Shown here: piece after piece, positions 1 to 10,344 of the stretch
Layout: every line of letters starts with the position of its first letter
How positions within the stretch are numbered: the first letter of the stretch is position 1
Origin: Prostheceraeus crozeri
Taxonomy: Eukaryota; Platyhelminthes; Polycladida; Euryleptidae
Length of the DNA stretch: 64,000 nt
Assembly: GCA_907163375.1 (NCBI GenBank)
Contig: CAJQUW010011520.1
Location: 124,001 to 188,000 of the forward strand
Direction of reading: 5' to 3'
The notes under the pieces: model-generated
What the model was told of the DNA's origin: nothing
Seen by the model: only the letters and a program-made list of their open reading frames with translations
Database searches by the model: none
Program-made: the position numbers and the translations under genes

Positions 1-239
1 TGTTTTATTGTATTTCACTGCTTTTATTGTTTGACTTGACGCAAGAGACCAGACAACGTGACGCCATAAATGTTGAATTGTATGAAAAGTGATCATCATC
101 CGATATGTCTCGATTTTTTATTTAAGTGATTAAATGTCAAACAGTCTTGTTCACCTGAAGATGGCATATGCACATGCTGAAACATGTAGTGCATCAGAAA
201 TCAATTCGTTTTGATTTATCAAATTTACGGGCATTGTTC

Positions 240-300
240 ACCTATATATATATATATATATATATATATAAGATACATGTATATATATATATGTATATAT
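240..300. repeat. AT-rich microsatellite
   Basis: The stretch is almost pure TA dinucleotides. A matching TA tract lies at about 7378-7402, at the far end of the nested structure, so the two probably mark the outer edges of the same element. Bases 1-239 hold nothing I can support. Confidence 0.8.
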
Positions 301-307
301 ATCTATC

Positions 308-624
308 TTTGTTTTTATTGATTTCGGTTTTTATCAGTTATGTTCTAAAAGATTTTTTCATTTCTTCATCTTCTAGTTCTTTCTTGTATAACTTAATTTT
401 GGTGTACTTTGGTAGAATATTGTTTTCTTTACATATTTGGTTAAATGTTAGATCATGATCGATTTTAATGCATTTTTGGTATATTCTTTCTTTTTTTTCT
501 GTAATGTTCTGTTTGAGTTGCTGTTAAATTTTTGTGGACAACTGATGAATAACATTTAATAGTGTAGAATCGTATATTTTGCAACGTTTCGGACTCTTCT
601 TGGTTCATTATCAAGCTCATTAAC
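308..624 (-). repeat. Inverted arm A: 5' coding end of a Penelope-like element
   Basis: This stretch is the reverse complement of 977-1148 joined to 7190-7336, so the arms fold back on each other. Read on the minus strand it carries the PLE 5' leader (with GAAACG-type core near 585-600) followed by the start of a PLE reading frame. The motif NNILPKYTKIKLYKKE, typical of the N-terminal part of PLE proteins, is encoded in arm B part 2. Arm A has TCTAAA-type changes but the same frame. The inverted duplication of an element end is common for PLEs. Confidence 0.65.
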
Positions 625-744
625 TTTTATTGAGGTACACAACAAATTTGTTATCAGTAAGATGTAAACAGCACGAAAATAACGGATTAATGAAAACGCA
701 TTGGTTGGATAAACATAACAAGAAACCGAGAACATATTAAGCAA

Positions 745-872
745 CATGAAAACCATCGCTCATTTCTGTGTAGTAAATGATCTACAAATTGCCGAAGCAA
801 TCTCAATAAAAGAGGAGACTCCAATGTTGAATCAAAGGGACAAAGGGCATACCCGCCACCTGAATGTGATAT
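745..872 (+). pseudogene. C-terminal tip of a PLE GIY-YIG endonuclease (fragment)
   Basis: The plus-strand frame gives LQIAEAISIKEETPMLNQRD and ends at a TGA near 870. PLE endonuclease domains typically end with a pattern of EA..I....P.LN, so I read this as the 3' coding end of an upstream PLE copy. It is followed by a leader (977-1037) and the N-terminal frame of the next copy, which is a head-to-tail junction. The similarity is short, so the call is tentative. Confidence 0.4.
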
Positions 873-976
873 GACAATTTCTAGGACTTCATCATTTTGT
901 AAACATGCCATTTCATATGTTAAGATGTCTATAAGATTGAATTTCAAACTCCTGTTATATAGCATGTCATAAATTT

Positions 977-1148
977 GTTAATGATCTAGATAATGAACCA
1001 AGAAGAGTCCGAAACGTTGCAAAATATACGATTCTACAATATTAAATTGTCAGTTGTCCACAAAAATTTAACAGCAACTCAAAAAGAACATTACAGAAAA
1101 ACAGAAAGAATATACCAAAAATGCATTAAAATCGATCATGATCTAACA
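977..1148 (+). repeat. Arm B part 1: PLE leader and N-terminal coding start
   Basis: Reverse complement of the inner half of arm A (about 463-624). It contains GAGTCCGAAACGTTG near 1006-1020, resembling the GAAAC box of PLE hammerhead motifs but without a visible stem II. From about 1055 a plus-strand PLE frame begins, and it is cut at 1148 by the (ATA)n tail of a non-LTR element. The arm resumes at 7190. Confidence 0.65.
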
Positions 1149-1256
1149 TTTATAATAATAATAATAAAATAAGCATTTATTTGTAGATAAACAGCCACGG
1201 CTGATCATAATACATACAAAGGGATAAAAAAGCATATAAAAAGCATTAAGTCACAG

Positions 1257-2847
1257 CTACGAAAAACGCGATACACACGATGGAAGGAAGGAGTTCTTAT
1301 ATCGATCTGTTTTACAAAATATAATGCTGGATGAATTTCTAAGTTTTGATATCGTCTCACTCCAGCGCTGTGGTATCCTTTCTCTCAGGATCGTCGGCAA
1401 TCTTTGAAATTGTCTTTGATACATGATGAAACGTCTGGTGCTCAGTTTTTCTAGCCCATGTTTCATCAAAAGGCCTTCATAATTATAATCGTGGCACTCG
1501 ACTGGAATGTGCTCTATCATGCGGATGACTCTTCTCTGAACAGATTCAAGAACATTTGATTGTGCTTTTGTGATGTTGAAATGCCATACAGCAGCGCCAT
1601 ATTCCAGAATGCTGCGTATACAAGCACAATAAAATTTAACAACATCTGCATCTCCGAAACCTGATCTCATCATTTCACTAACGAAATGTACTCTCATCTG
1701 TGCTTTCTTCATTATTTTCAATATGTGATCTGGCCAAGATAGTTCCTCATTGATGATGAAACCAAGAATCTTCGTTTGACGAATTGGATTAATTATTTCC
1801 CAATCTACTTCTATCTGATTCCAGTTTAGCTGTTTCCTTCTTTTAAAGCTTATTCTCATTTCATTTGTCTTTTTTAGATTTAATCTCATATTGTGTTCTT
1901 TTTCCCAATCAGCAACTTCATTTGCTCTCTGAGCAAGTGATGACTGGTTAATGCTATCGAAAGATTCGTTCAGTCGTCAATACACTTCATGTTTGCTGTT
2001 AGATCATTAATCATGAGTACAAAATGCAAGTGGTCCAAATTTAGTTCCATAAGGTATTCCAGCTGATATCGACATCCATTGAAAGAAATTATGGTGGCAC
2101 TTTACGCGCTGCATACGCTGATGCAGAAAACCAGATACCCATTTACAAAGCCACACAGGAACATTCATGTCAAGTAGTTTGCGAACAAGAATGTTGTGGT
2201 CAATTCGATCGAACGCTTTAGAAAAATCTGTTAAAAGAACTCTACTTATATACCCATGGTCTGCATTCCTCAATAGATCATCCATCATAGTAAGTATGGC
2301 ATTTGTAGTTGAGCCGCCCTTTACACCGCCAAATTGATTGGGATCTAATTTATCACGCACGTAATGCAATATATTTTTCACCATTATTGTTTCTGCAACA
2401 ACCTTACTGACGACACAAGTAAGACTTATTGGTCTGAAATCGGATTCTAATGTTTTTGGCTTTGCTGTTTTACTGAGCACAGTGATGTCGGAGATTCTCC
2501 ACATTGCAGGCCATACACCTTCTCTGATTGAAGAGCAAACAATTGACGTAATAGGCCCGGCCAATGTCTGGCAACAGTCTTTCCAAATCCAATTAGGAAT
2601 ACCGTCTGGCCCTAGCGATTTGTGCACTTTAATACTGCTCAACATGTCTTCAACAGACTTCACTGTTGGGAAAATGTGATCAGGAATAAAATGATCATCG
2701 TTCTCATTATCAAAAACAGTTTCAGTCAAAGGTTCAATATCTTCAGCAACCGATGCAAAGAAGTTGATTGATTCGATGAAAGATTGAACATTGTCGCTGA
2801 ATTGATTTTGAATGAAGAAATTCACACTAGTATTGTCGTCCTTGGAA
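1257..2847 (-). pseudogene. Non-LTR reverse transcriptase domain (broken)
   Basis: Recognisable RT blocks occur in order: SLGPDGIPNWIWK, the RPISLT block, the LTDFSKAFDRIDHN motif-A region with its catalytic aspartate, and AGIPYGTKFGPL where functional enzymes have a GxPQGS block. The catalytic box is reduced to CIDD near 1985-1995 and is directly followed by a TGA. A frameshift near 2010 separates fingers and palm from the thumb and C-terminal region, which reads on to 1257. The product would be inactive. Upstream the frame continues into the endonuclease part beyond the PLE inserted at 2861. Confidence 0.85.
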
Positions 2848-2986
2848 TTTTTGCATATAGAAATGTGAAGGTACTGCGTGTTGAAATTGATTTATACACA
2901 AATCCCAAAACAAACAAATTCTTCATCCACTTCTTGTATTGTTAAGTTAGGTAAAACAAAAGAAATACTGTACAAAAGTTAAAAGG

Positions 2987-3655
2987 ATTACGATGACATG
3001 TCCAGAGGCCTTTCGCCGGTTCACTTCAGTGGAACACACCGGATTACGGAATGGCAAGTTGCGATGTCTGACAGAGAGCGGTCACGAGAGTGAGCTAATA
3101 AACATGAATATTAATCTGCTACCACGCAAGGTGAAGTTGATACGTTTCTTTCTGTACACAAAGAGCCGGCATCATAGCTTTAATAATGAGCGACTCTAGA
3201 ATTTGTAGATAGCGGAAATTGTTACTACTACTGATGATAGAAAAGTAAGATGACGGACTACGATTTTTGTCAAAAGTTCTGCAAGATATAATGTGGCTAG
3301 TAACAGAGCTGGCAGGAGCATTTCTGGATCTTGGTCTTATACCCACAGTAATAGCCCATTTCGGGAGATGTTCAGCAATTCTCATGGATAAGCGGCGCTC
3401 AGTACGACCGACATAGCTGAGTCCACAGCTGCATTCGAATTTGTAAATTATATGAGATCGGTCGACTTTGCTCAGCTTATCCTTGAGAGAACCAGTCGGA
3501 ATAGTATGGGCACGGAAAAGAATAATCGGATCCGCAGCAGGATATGCTCGTTTAACAGAAGAGATCAGACGAGAGCGAACTTCACGCGCTTTCAAATCTC
3601 CCTGAAAGGGGATATGAACAAAAACAGGTTTGCAACTGGGTCCGATCATGACTTC
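2987..3655 (-). repeat. Inverted arm of PLE-1 carrying the GIY-YIG end
   Basis: This is the reverse complement of 5093-5760. On the minus strand it encodes the last 176 residues of the PLE protein (3649 to 3119), with one visible amino-acid difference from the plus copy, RRLSMRI against RRLFMRI. The arm breaks abruptly at 3655 inside coding sequence and abuts the plus-strand copy. Confidence 0.9.
3001..3033 (-). ncRNA. Hammerhead-like motif, inverted-arm copy
   Basis: Inverted copy of the motif at 5712-5744, with the same sequence; see that entry for the structural reading. Confidence 0.4.
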
Positions 3656-3660
3656 AACGT

Positions 3661-5626
3661 TTGTTTCCTCTATCAGTCATAGAGAAACAAGCGCTCTCCC
3701 GTGGTCTGAATTTCTCCACTCCCAGCAAGTGCCGCCAGCAGACCGTTGACTGTGATTTTGAAGGTTTATACGACCAGCTGTCTACCCTGAAGATAGTTTC
3801 GCAAGACTCCGTGACTAGACTCAAGGCGGACTTGGTCAGTTTATCCAAGTCGATCGGTCAATACCGTCCCAGCAAGGGGGTTCTCAGCATCGATCACATT
3901 ACTGCTCTGAAAAAGTTAAAGGCCAATGATGATCTAGTAATCCTCCGTCCTGACAAAGGTAATGCCGTGGTTCTCCTTGACAAGTCTGATTATGTCGAGA
4001 AGATGTCCACTATCCTTAGCGACAGTTCCAAATTTGCTTCACTTGATGGGGACGAGGGAACTCTTCTCATCAAGATCGAACAAGAAATAAACTCTGCTCT
4101 TCAAGACCTTCGTGCCACTGACATTATTTCGGATGCTAAATATCGCAGGTTGAAGCCTGTTGGTTGTAGCCTCCCGAGGCTGTATGGCTTGCCAAAAAAC
4201 CCACAAGGCCAACGTCCCCCTGCGGCCTATCCTGAGTATGGTGAGCACGCCTTACCACAACCTTGCTAAGTGGCTTGTTAGTCTTCTGTCTCCCATTGAG
4301 AATTGTGTCAATACTCATACCATCAAAGATTCTTTCGAATTTGTTGAGGGAATCCATAACGCTGATATCAGCGAGTGCAGCATGTTTTCGTTTGATGTTT
4401 GCAGCTTGTTCACAAATGTGCCCTTGCTGGAAACCGTTGACATCATAAAGATCATTGCTAATGAAAATGATATGACCTTGCCATTTTCATTTAATACTCT
4501 TCGTAATTTGATTCTCCTCTGCACTAAGGATATCCCTTTCAGTTTTGATGGCGCTCTGTACAAGCAGACGGATGGCGTGGCCATGGGTAGTCCACTTGGC
4601 CCTATCCTAGCCAACATCTTTCTTGGTCATTTAGAGACCAAGATGTTGACTAATTACTCAGCTGGTAGTGGCCTGATGAAGTATGCTCGTTATGTGGACG
4701 ATACTTTCGTTCTTTGCAAGTCTGAGAATGATGCGCACGCTTTCTATCGTTCGTTGAACTCCCTTCATGATAATATCAGTTTTACCATGGAGATGGAAGA
4801 GGAAAATTGCCTTAACTTTCTAGATGTTTCTGTCATTCGTGGCGATTCTGGTCATGCTCGCACCCGAGTGTTTCGCAAACCTTCCTGGACCGGTTTACAT
4901 TTGCATTTTCTGAGCTATGTACCTATGACTTATAAAAAGAACCTTGTCCGTGCTCTCTTCCATCGTGCCAGGATGATATGTTCTGTGGAGTTCTTAGTTC
5001 AGGAGCTGCGTATGTTAACTGAGACTTTGAAGATGAATGGTTACCCTGATAGGTTCATCAATAAGTACGGTTATGCTGATGCCAAACGTGAAGTCATGAT
5101 CGGACCCAGTTGCAAACCTGTTTTTGTTCATATCCCCTTTCAGGGAGATTTGAAAGCGCGTGAAGTTCGCTCTCGTCTGATCTCTTCTGTTAAACGAGCA
5201 TATCCTGCTGCGGATCCGATTATTCTTTTCCGTGCCCATACTATTCCGACTGGTTCTCTCAAGGATAAGCTGAGCAAAGTCGACCGATCTCATATAATTT
5301 ACAAATTCGAATGCAGCTGTGGACTCAGCTATGTCGGTCGTACTGAGCGCCGCTTATTTATGAGAATTGCTGAACATCTCCCGAAATGGGCTATTACTGT
5401 GGGTATAAGACCAAGATCCAGAAATGCTCCTGCCAGCTCTGTTACTAGCCACATTATATCTTGCAGAACTTTTGACAAAAATCGTAGTCCGTCATCTTAC
5501 TTTTCTATCATCAGTAGTAGTAACAATTTCCGCTATCTACAAATTCTAGAGTCGCTCATTATTAAAGCTATGATGCCGGCTCTTTGTGTACAGAAAGAAA
5601 CGTATCAACTTCACCTTGCGTGGTAG
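3661..5626 (+). pseudogene. PLE reverse transcriptase with C-terminal GIY-YIG (one frameshift)
   Basis: Two overlapping plus frames, 3661-4269 and 4160-5626, encode one PLE protein that changes frame at a run of six A near 4193-4198. In order: an N-terminal DKGNAV block, the LPK.HK.NVPLRPI block spanning the frameshift, the FDVCSLFTNVP motif A, the GVAMGSPLGP block, the YARYVDD catalytic box, LNFLDV, and a C-terminal GIY-YIG nuclease starting IIYKFECSCGLSYVGRT and closing at the stop before 5627. RT before GIY-YIG is the order of the Penelope/Poseidon/Neptune group, unlike the Naiad units at 44421 onward. The first coding part is missing because the inverted arm abuts it. Apart from the single-base shift the frame is open, so an active relative probably exists in this genome. 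Confidence 0.9.
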
Positions 5627-5711
5627 CAGATTAATATTCATGTTTATTAGCTCACTCTCGTGACCGCTCTCTGTCAGACATCGCAACTTGCCATTCCGTA
5701 ATCCGGTGTGT

Positions 5712-5744
5712 TCCACTGAAGTGAACCGGCGAAAGGCCTCTGGA
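5712..5744 (+). ncRNA. Hammerhead-ribozyme-like motif at the PLE-1 3' end
   Basis: The order is TCCA (stem I, 5' side), CTGAAGTGA (close to the CUGANGA box), a short segment without a clear stem II, then GAA, the self-complementary AGGCCT, C, and TGGA (stem I, 3' side). PLE terminal repeats are known to carry minimal type I hammerheads with very short, often palindromic stem III. Stem I, the GAA box, stem III and the cleavage-site C fit; stem II is doubtful, so activity is uncertain. Confidence 0.4.
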
Positions 5745-5773
5745 CATGTCATCGTAATCATTTTTGCATATAG

Positions 5774-7081
5774 TTGATTTCAAATTTGTCCACCATTTTT
5801 TTCGAGTCTTCAACTGTACTCAGATTTTTCATAACGCAGTTCGCTTTCAAACTTTTCCTAATGTTTTCTGTCTTTTTCTTGTAGTGTGTATAAAGAACAG
5901 TATAGCCATCACGCCAATGTTTATTACGCAATTTCAATGTATCGATGAAATATTCTGTCACCCATAGTTTCGAACCTGCAGGTATTTTAGTATATGTCCA
6001 CGGAAGATGCTGGTTCATAAGACTCGCTAAAGTATAATAAAAAATCTGAAATTTTCTTTGACATGTGTTGATCAAATAAGCGAAGTTCCAATTAATCTGA
6101 CATAGTGCATTCACAAAGTTTACTGTGTTAGTATGACTTTGACATCTTTTCACCTTAAAAGTTGGCTCCAGAGACGATTGAGTAAAGATGGGTAATGCCA
6201 AAATAACATTGTGATCCGAAGTTGCAATCGGCATAACACTTCAACTTTTGAATACATGTACGGCATGTTGGTGAGAAATAAATCTAAAATAGCATTTTTT
6301 CCAGTTGGTGTTTTGACAAGTTGTTCCAAGTAAAAGGAACATTTCAAATTACGTACATCGGCACAATTGAAGTCACCAGTTATTATAATTCCAAGCGATT
6401 CATGTTTTTGTTTTAAGTAATCAAGACCAGTTATGAAATGATTCACTAACTTGCGAGTATTTCCATCAGGAGGATGATATGCATTCACAATTGCTATTGG
6501 TGAAAATTTCGCGGTAAATGTTTCGGACGTATTACAATCCACAGTGATTCTACATCTTCGTCATCGAATTTCTCAATATGTGAGACTGGAATATCAGATG
6601 CAACAAAAATAATCACACCACCACCAATACGATCACCTCTATCTTTTCTGAATATGTCATAGCCATTGATGGTAACTGACTCATTCATAATGTCACTATC
6701 TACCCAAGTCTCAGTAATGCAAATGACCTCAGGTTTATATGCTTGAACAAAGGCCTCTAATTCGCTCATTTTATTTATATTTGATCGAATGTTTGACACT
6801 AAACACTTTGGAAGTCGTACGTCAAGTGTGTCAACCGGAATTAAATGTCGTTTGCGTACTTTCGCAACTTCTTCTTTGGTACATATCACACGTCTCTGAT
6901 TTGCTCTTCGCCTGTTTATGACTTGAATCTGGCGGATATTTTGACAAAAATGTTGCAAATTTTTTATCTTTAGAATAAAAATCAGTCTTTTAGTTGATCT
7001 ATTTAGTCCAACGCATCCAAGATATCTCATTTTACGTAATGTTTCTAGTGCATATGATATGTGCAACTTTGGTGAATCCAT
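5774..7081 (-). pseudogene. Non-LTR endonuclease domain (AP-endonuclease-like, frameshifted)
   Basis: Three overlapping minus frames (7081-6494, 6542-6150, 6234-5758) form one exonuclease/endonuclease/phosphatase domain. Visible landmarks are VICITETWVDS (the catalytic glutamate), IGGGVIIFVA, GIIITGDFNCAD with the GDFN motif, and TSDHNVI at the C-terminal end carrying the SDH motif. The domain nicks target DNA for reverse transcription. The reading then continues through a linker to the copy of TTTTTGCATATAG at 5773-5761, where PLE-1 interrupts it; the RT follows at 2847. At least two frameshifts make it non-functional. Confidence 0.85.
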
Positions 7082-7189
7082 CGTAGATATTCAAGATGGT
7101 AGCTTACGAACTAACCGCACAGATAGCAGAGCCACAGAGCTATCCAACCTTCTACCTTGAGGGCAGTCGATCGAATGATTTTTTTATTA

Positions 7190-7336
7190 TTAATGTTTAA
7201 CCAAATATGTAACGAAAACAATATTCTACCAAAGTACACAAAAATTAAGTTATACAAGAAAGAACTAGAAGATGAAGAAATGACAAAATCTTTATGAACA
7301 GAACTGATAAAAACCGAAATCAATAAAGACAAAGAA
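7190..7336 (+). repeat. Arm B part 2 of the outer PLE
   Basis: Reverse complement of arm A 308-437. In the plus frame it encodes NNILPKYTKIKLYKKE followed by a stop near 7299, an N-terminal PLE segment that continues from the frame cut at 1148. It shows that the non-LTR element inserted into this arm. Confidence 0.65.
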
Positions 7337-7876
7337 AATCTATCAGCAATGAGAAAGGAACTAGCCAAATGCCTAGCTATGTATATATATATATACATAT
7401 ATCACCAATTTTTAAAAGAATTCTTTTTAGAAATAGATTGACTGTTCATAGACAGCACATGTTTCATTCTGAATATAGCATTCTGAGCGTTAGTAGACAT
7501 ATTGTGATCTAGCATCTACGTTTGAGGCTGCTCCTCTATTCGAGATGTCACTTGAAAGCACAAAGATTGACAGGGAATCTATGGAGCACCGAATCACAGG
7601 TCTGTTAAAGCCTTCATTAAATGACTATTGATTTTGAATTTTCAGTTTGATATCTTTTTTGTGTATATAGATAATATTGAAAATAAAGTCTTGACAAGCT
7701 CCGAAGTTAGGGAGCGAGACCAGTTAGGAATGTAAGAGTTCTGAGTTTTCATTGGGTCTAGTTTTGGCATCATTTAACCATTTTAATTCTTTTATTTACT
7801 TCTTATATATATTTAAGTAACAACAGTAAACGATCTAGATGAAATTTTGATTTAATTATAGATATATATATATATA
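7337..7876. other. No gene recognised
   Basis: The stretch begins with the end of the outer PLE and a TA tract (7378-7402), then about 450 bp of mixed sequence with no reading frame or repeat that I recognise, and a second short TA tract at 7862-7878. Confidence 0.5.
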
Positions 7877-8145
7877 TAAGTAAAAAAGTTTCCAAATGAA
7901 GAATAATCAAAAACGAGGAGGTATCCCTACCGGTAGCATCAGTTTACGGACTTCTCAAGGGAATAATGATTTATAATTTTTGAAATTACATCAGAGCACA
8001 TGTTACATAGATTTTAGTCTATTTATCATGGACATGGGCAATCATGAATGCTAATAATATCTTCTAGATATCCGTTGATTATAGACATCAAAATTTCTAG
8101 GGCGAAAATTATTAACAAAATACAATCGTCTATTAGATTTTTCAA

Positions 8146-8484
8146 TCAATCTCCAATTAATATCGTTATCAACTTGTCTCTTCTTCTATTGTTGCATATT
8201 CTGTAGTTATTATTGTTGTAATATCTGTTATTTGTCTTAATTCGATAATTTTGATTGACAATGTCATTAGGATTTAATCGTTTCGACGAGCATTTATTTT
8301 CACTATTGATTTTCATCAGATGTTTTTCAGAAGAAAAAAAGTCTTTTTTATTATTCCAAATTAGTCGACTATTTCTTTCTTCTCTATCTGTAAGATCCTT
8401 CCATTCTTTTTGTTTTTGTTTAGCTTCTTCTTGACCATAAACTGTATCAAAATATTCATTCATTTCAGTATCACTTTTCTCCAT
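8146..8484 (-). CDS. Hypothetical 112-residue charged protein inside the foldback element
   Basis: The frame opens with ATG just inside the right arm (MEKSDTEMNEYFDTV) and codes for a hydrophilic, Lys/Glu/Asn-rich product with an Asn/Tyr run in its C-terminal part and no transmembrane segment. I do not recognise it. Its place directly next to the terminal arm would suit the N-terminal part of a PLE protein whose remainder has been deleted, but no PLE motif is visible. The reading frame may be fortuitous. Confidence 0.35.
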   Translation of the reverse strand: MEKSDTEMNEYFDTVYGQEEAKQKQKEWKDLTDREERNSRLIWNNKKDFFSSEKHLMKINSENKCSSKRLNPNDIVNQNYRIKTNNRYYNNNNYRICNNRRRDKLITILIGD

Positions 8485-8490
8485 CGTTTT

Positions 8491-8531
8491 AATTTTTATA
8501 TCAGCTGAAATTTTCAGCTGATATAAAAATT
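8491..8531. repeat. 41-bp perfect palindrome
   Basis: The 20 bases AATTTTTATATCAGCTGAAA are followed by a single T and their exact reverse complement. The palindrome lies where the minus-strand reading frame starts and overlaps the first bases of the right arm of the foldback element. It may be a head-to-head junction. Confidence 0.9.
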
Positions 8532-8648
8532 ATTCCCTTGAGAAGTGCGTAAACGGATGCTACCGGTAGGGATACCTCTTCGTTTTTGATTATTCTTCAT
8601 TTGGAAACTTTTTTACTTATTAACTTGCCATTTTCGAGTTTCACCTTT

Positions 8649-8762
<114 letters not shown>

Positions 8763-8809
8763 GATAATAATTACGACAATTAGAAGTAAACAAAAAAACC
8801 AAATTGTTT

Positions 8810-8865
8810 GCCCGACCGGTTTCTGCCTACATGTATGTCTAGGCTTCTCAAGGGCTAAATGAAAT
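8810..8865 (-). ncRNA. Degenerate hammerhead-like motif at the PLE-2 left end
   Basis: Read on the minus strand: GCCC, TTGAGAA, GCCTA-loop-TAGGC (perfect 5-bp stem II), A, GAA, ACCGGT (self-complementary stem III), C, GGGC. GCCC and GGGC close stem I. Box 1 reads TTGAGAA against the CUGANGA consensus, two transitions at essential positions, so this copy should not cleave. The right copy at 11510-11543 has lost the GAAAC part by a deletion. Confidence 0.5.
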
Positions 8866-9007
8866 TTATTTACATTATAAAATCATCAAATAGCTTCCAG
8901 AATTACATGCATGTCATGTATAGATAGACATAAACTTTAAATGATTAAAATCTAATTGGGTAGGTATGAGAAGGATAGATATTTAATCAGATGTAGGCTG
9001 TCATTAT

Positions 9008-10190
9008 CATAGATCTTGGTTTAGCAATGGTTGCAGGATTCTTATACAGACATTTTCTTTTTCTTCTCTGTAACTTTCCCCACAGTTGGCGGGTAACTTT
9101 AAAAGCGGCATCACATCGAATTTAGGCTCATAGTTTCTAGAACAGCTATAGATGTGGTGACTGACTTTCAGAATTCCATATTGTTCATCGTTAATTTGTT
9201 GTCTGTGTGTTCGAGTTCTTGCACGTAGTGTATCTCTCGATTGTCCGACGCATAATGCTTTGTAATTGCGGCACTAGAGTACATAAATTTCATCTTTAGA
9301 AGCACAATTCATGTTCGCTTTTATATGGAAAGTTTTGACAGTGTTATTAGTTTCATATGAGAAAGATTTTCCTGTTATGATGGATGGACAACATTGGCAT
9401 CTAGGATCTTCACATTTTGTGACACCATCTAACGGAGTTCGATTTCTTTTTGAAATAAGTTGTAAAAGTGAAGGTGGTTGTTTAAAAGAAGACCGTATTT
9501 TATAATTCTTAAATGTGGTTGTTAGTTTCAGATTCGAAAAAGCTGGATTGAAGATGTCTTTAAATACACTGTGATTATTGGGATTATATGTGCGAGTATA
9601 TGGAATGATATTCTTAGTGTCATTTTCATTCTCAAGTTTTACATCACTTCTTGACTTCTTGATAGCATCATCTTGTATCCATTGCTGTGGATATCCCAAA
9701 TTTCTGAGTCGTGTTTGCATTTCTTTAAGTCTTGCTTCCCGCATACTTTCTTTTGAGATGATTCGTTGAATACGATTGGTTATATGGGATATTTCGCAAT
9801 ATATGCCGAGGATTGCACGAAGAAAATGAATCATTATTGTGACTATCTGTCGGTTTAGTATAAATATCTCTTTCAATTTTTCCATTTTCTTTATAAACTA
9901 AAACGTCTAAGAAATAAATTTTATCCGACCTCCGTTCAGACGTAAATTTAATTTTACGATCAAAATACCAAAAATGTTAAAAACTCATCAATATCATCAA
10001 AGGCATCGTTACCCAATATTCAATGGCATTAATTCCTAACGAGTGGTTGATATAAGTATATAAAGATGTCACGTCGAAAGATACCAACATGGAATTTTCA
10101 GAGGTAGTATTTGGTAATTTTGAAATGAAGTCGAACGAATCTCTACAATAGCTTTTCAAGGAAGCGACCAGAAGCTTTAGGAGCTCATCC
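9008..10190 (-). pseudogene. PLE-2 protein, left copy, internally deleted
   Basis: From 10190 downward the frame gives SKLPNTTSENSMLVSFDVTSLY (motif A with its aspartate), then jumps near 9970 straight to KIYFLDVLVYKENGKIERDI. The part that should carry the GxxxGSPLGP block and the YxDD catalytic box is missing, roughly 150 residues, so the RT is dead. The C-terminal part is well kept: the cysteine cluster KCEDPRCQCCP and the GIY-YIG endonuclease (EIYVL, then an in-frame TAG, then VGQSRDTLRARTRTH), ending at the stop at 9008-9010. Confidence 0.8.
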
Positions 10191-10344
10191 AGTAAATGGC
10201 TCAGGTGACTGGTTGGAGCGTGTCTGCTAGAAATTATGGTCGAAATTTTAAGTCAGGTGGAGATTCTAACTTAATGTAGCCGAGTTTATCAACTTTCATA
10301 TTCGACCAAACAGAAAAAGTAAGCTTATGGACTTTCGGTCAGAC

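Larger units (their letters stand above)
2861..5760 (+). mobile_element. Penelope-like element PLE-1, 13-bp TSD
   Basis: The insert is bounded by a perfect 13-bp direct repeat, TTTTTGCATATAG, at 2848-2860 and 5761-5773. Removing it would rejoin the endonuclease and RT parts of non-LTR element A. Inside, 2987-3655 is an inverted copy of the 3' end 5093-5760, followed by a 5'-truncated plus-strand copy at 3656-5760. An extra 126 bp (2861-2986) at the left is not repeated. Inverted terminal arms of unequal extent and a TSD of 10-15 bp are typical of PLEs with C-terminal GIY-YIG. The two arms are nearly identical, so the insertion is young compared with its neighbours. Confidence 0.9.
1149..7189 (-). 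mobile_element. Non-LTR retrotransposon A, split by a PLE insertion
   Basis: On the minus strand the element runs from an apurinic-type endonuclease (7081 down to 5774) to a reverse transcriptase (2847 down to 1257), ending in an ATA/ATT trinucleotide tail at about 1150-1170. It interrupts arm B of the outer PLE: the arm breaks at 1148 and resumes at 7190, flanked by AACATTTA and AATGTTTA, a plausible degenerate target-site duplication. The endonuclease plus RT order and the short-repeat tail fit the CR1/L2/Jockey side of non-LTR elements; I cannot place it more finely. A later PLE (2861-5760) separates the two domains. Confidence 0.8.
7877..8619. mobile_element. Foldback element with PLE-like termini
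   Basis: The arms 7877-7968 and 8529-8619 are inverted copies of about 92 bp with only a few mismatches. Each contains CCCTTGAGAAG ... TACCGGTAGGG, the same layout as the ends of PLE-2 (CCCTTGAGAAG ... CCGGTCGGGC) and close to a decayed hammerhead: stem I TCCC/GGGA, box 1 TTGAGAA, palindromic ACCGGT. The centre holds one minus-strand reading frame and a 41-bp palindrome. I read it as a non-autonomous or rearranged PLE relative. Confidence 0.55.

Noticed and set aside
168-458. 96-codon plus-strand frame at the left edge
   Set aside because: It is TA microsatellite plus the antisense of a PLE N-terminal coding segment.
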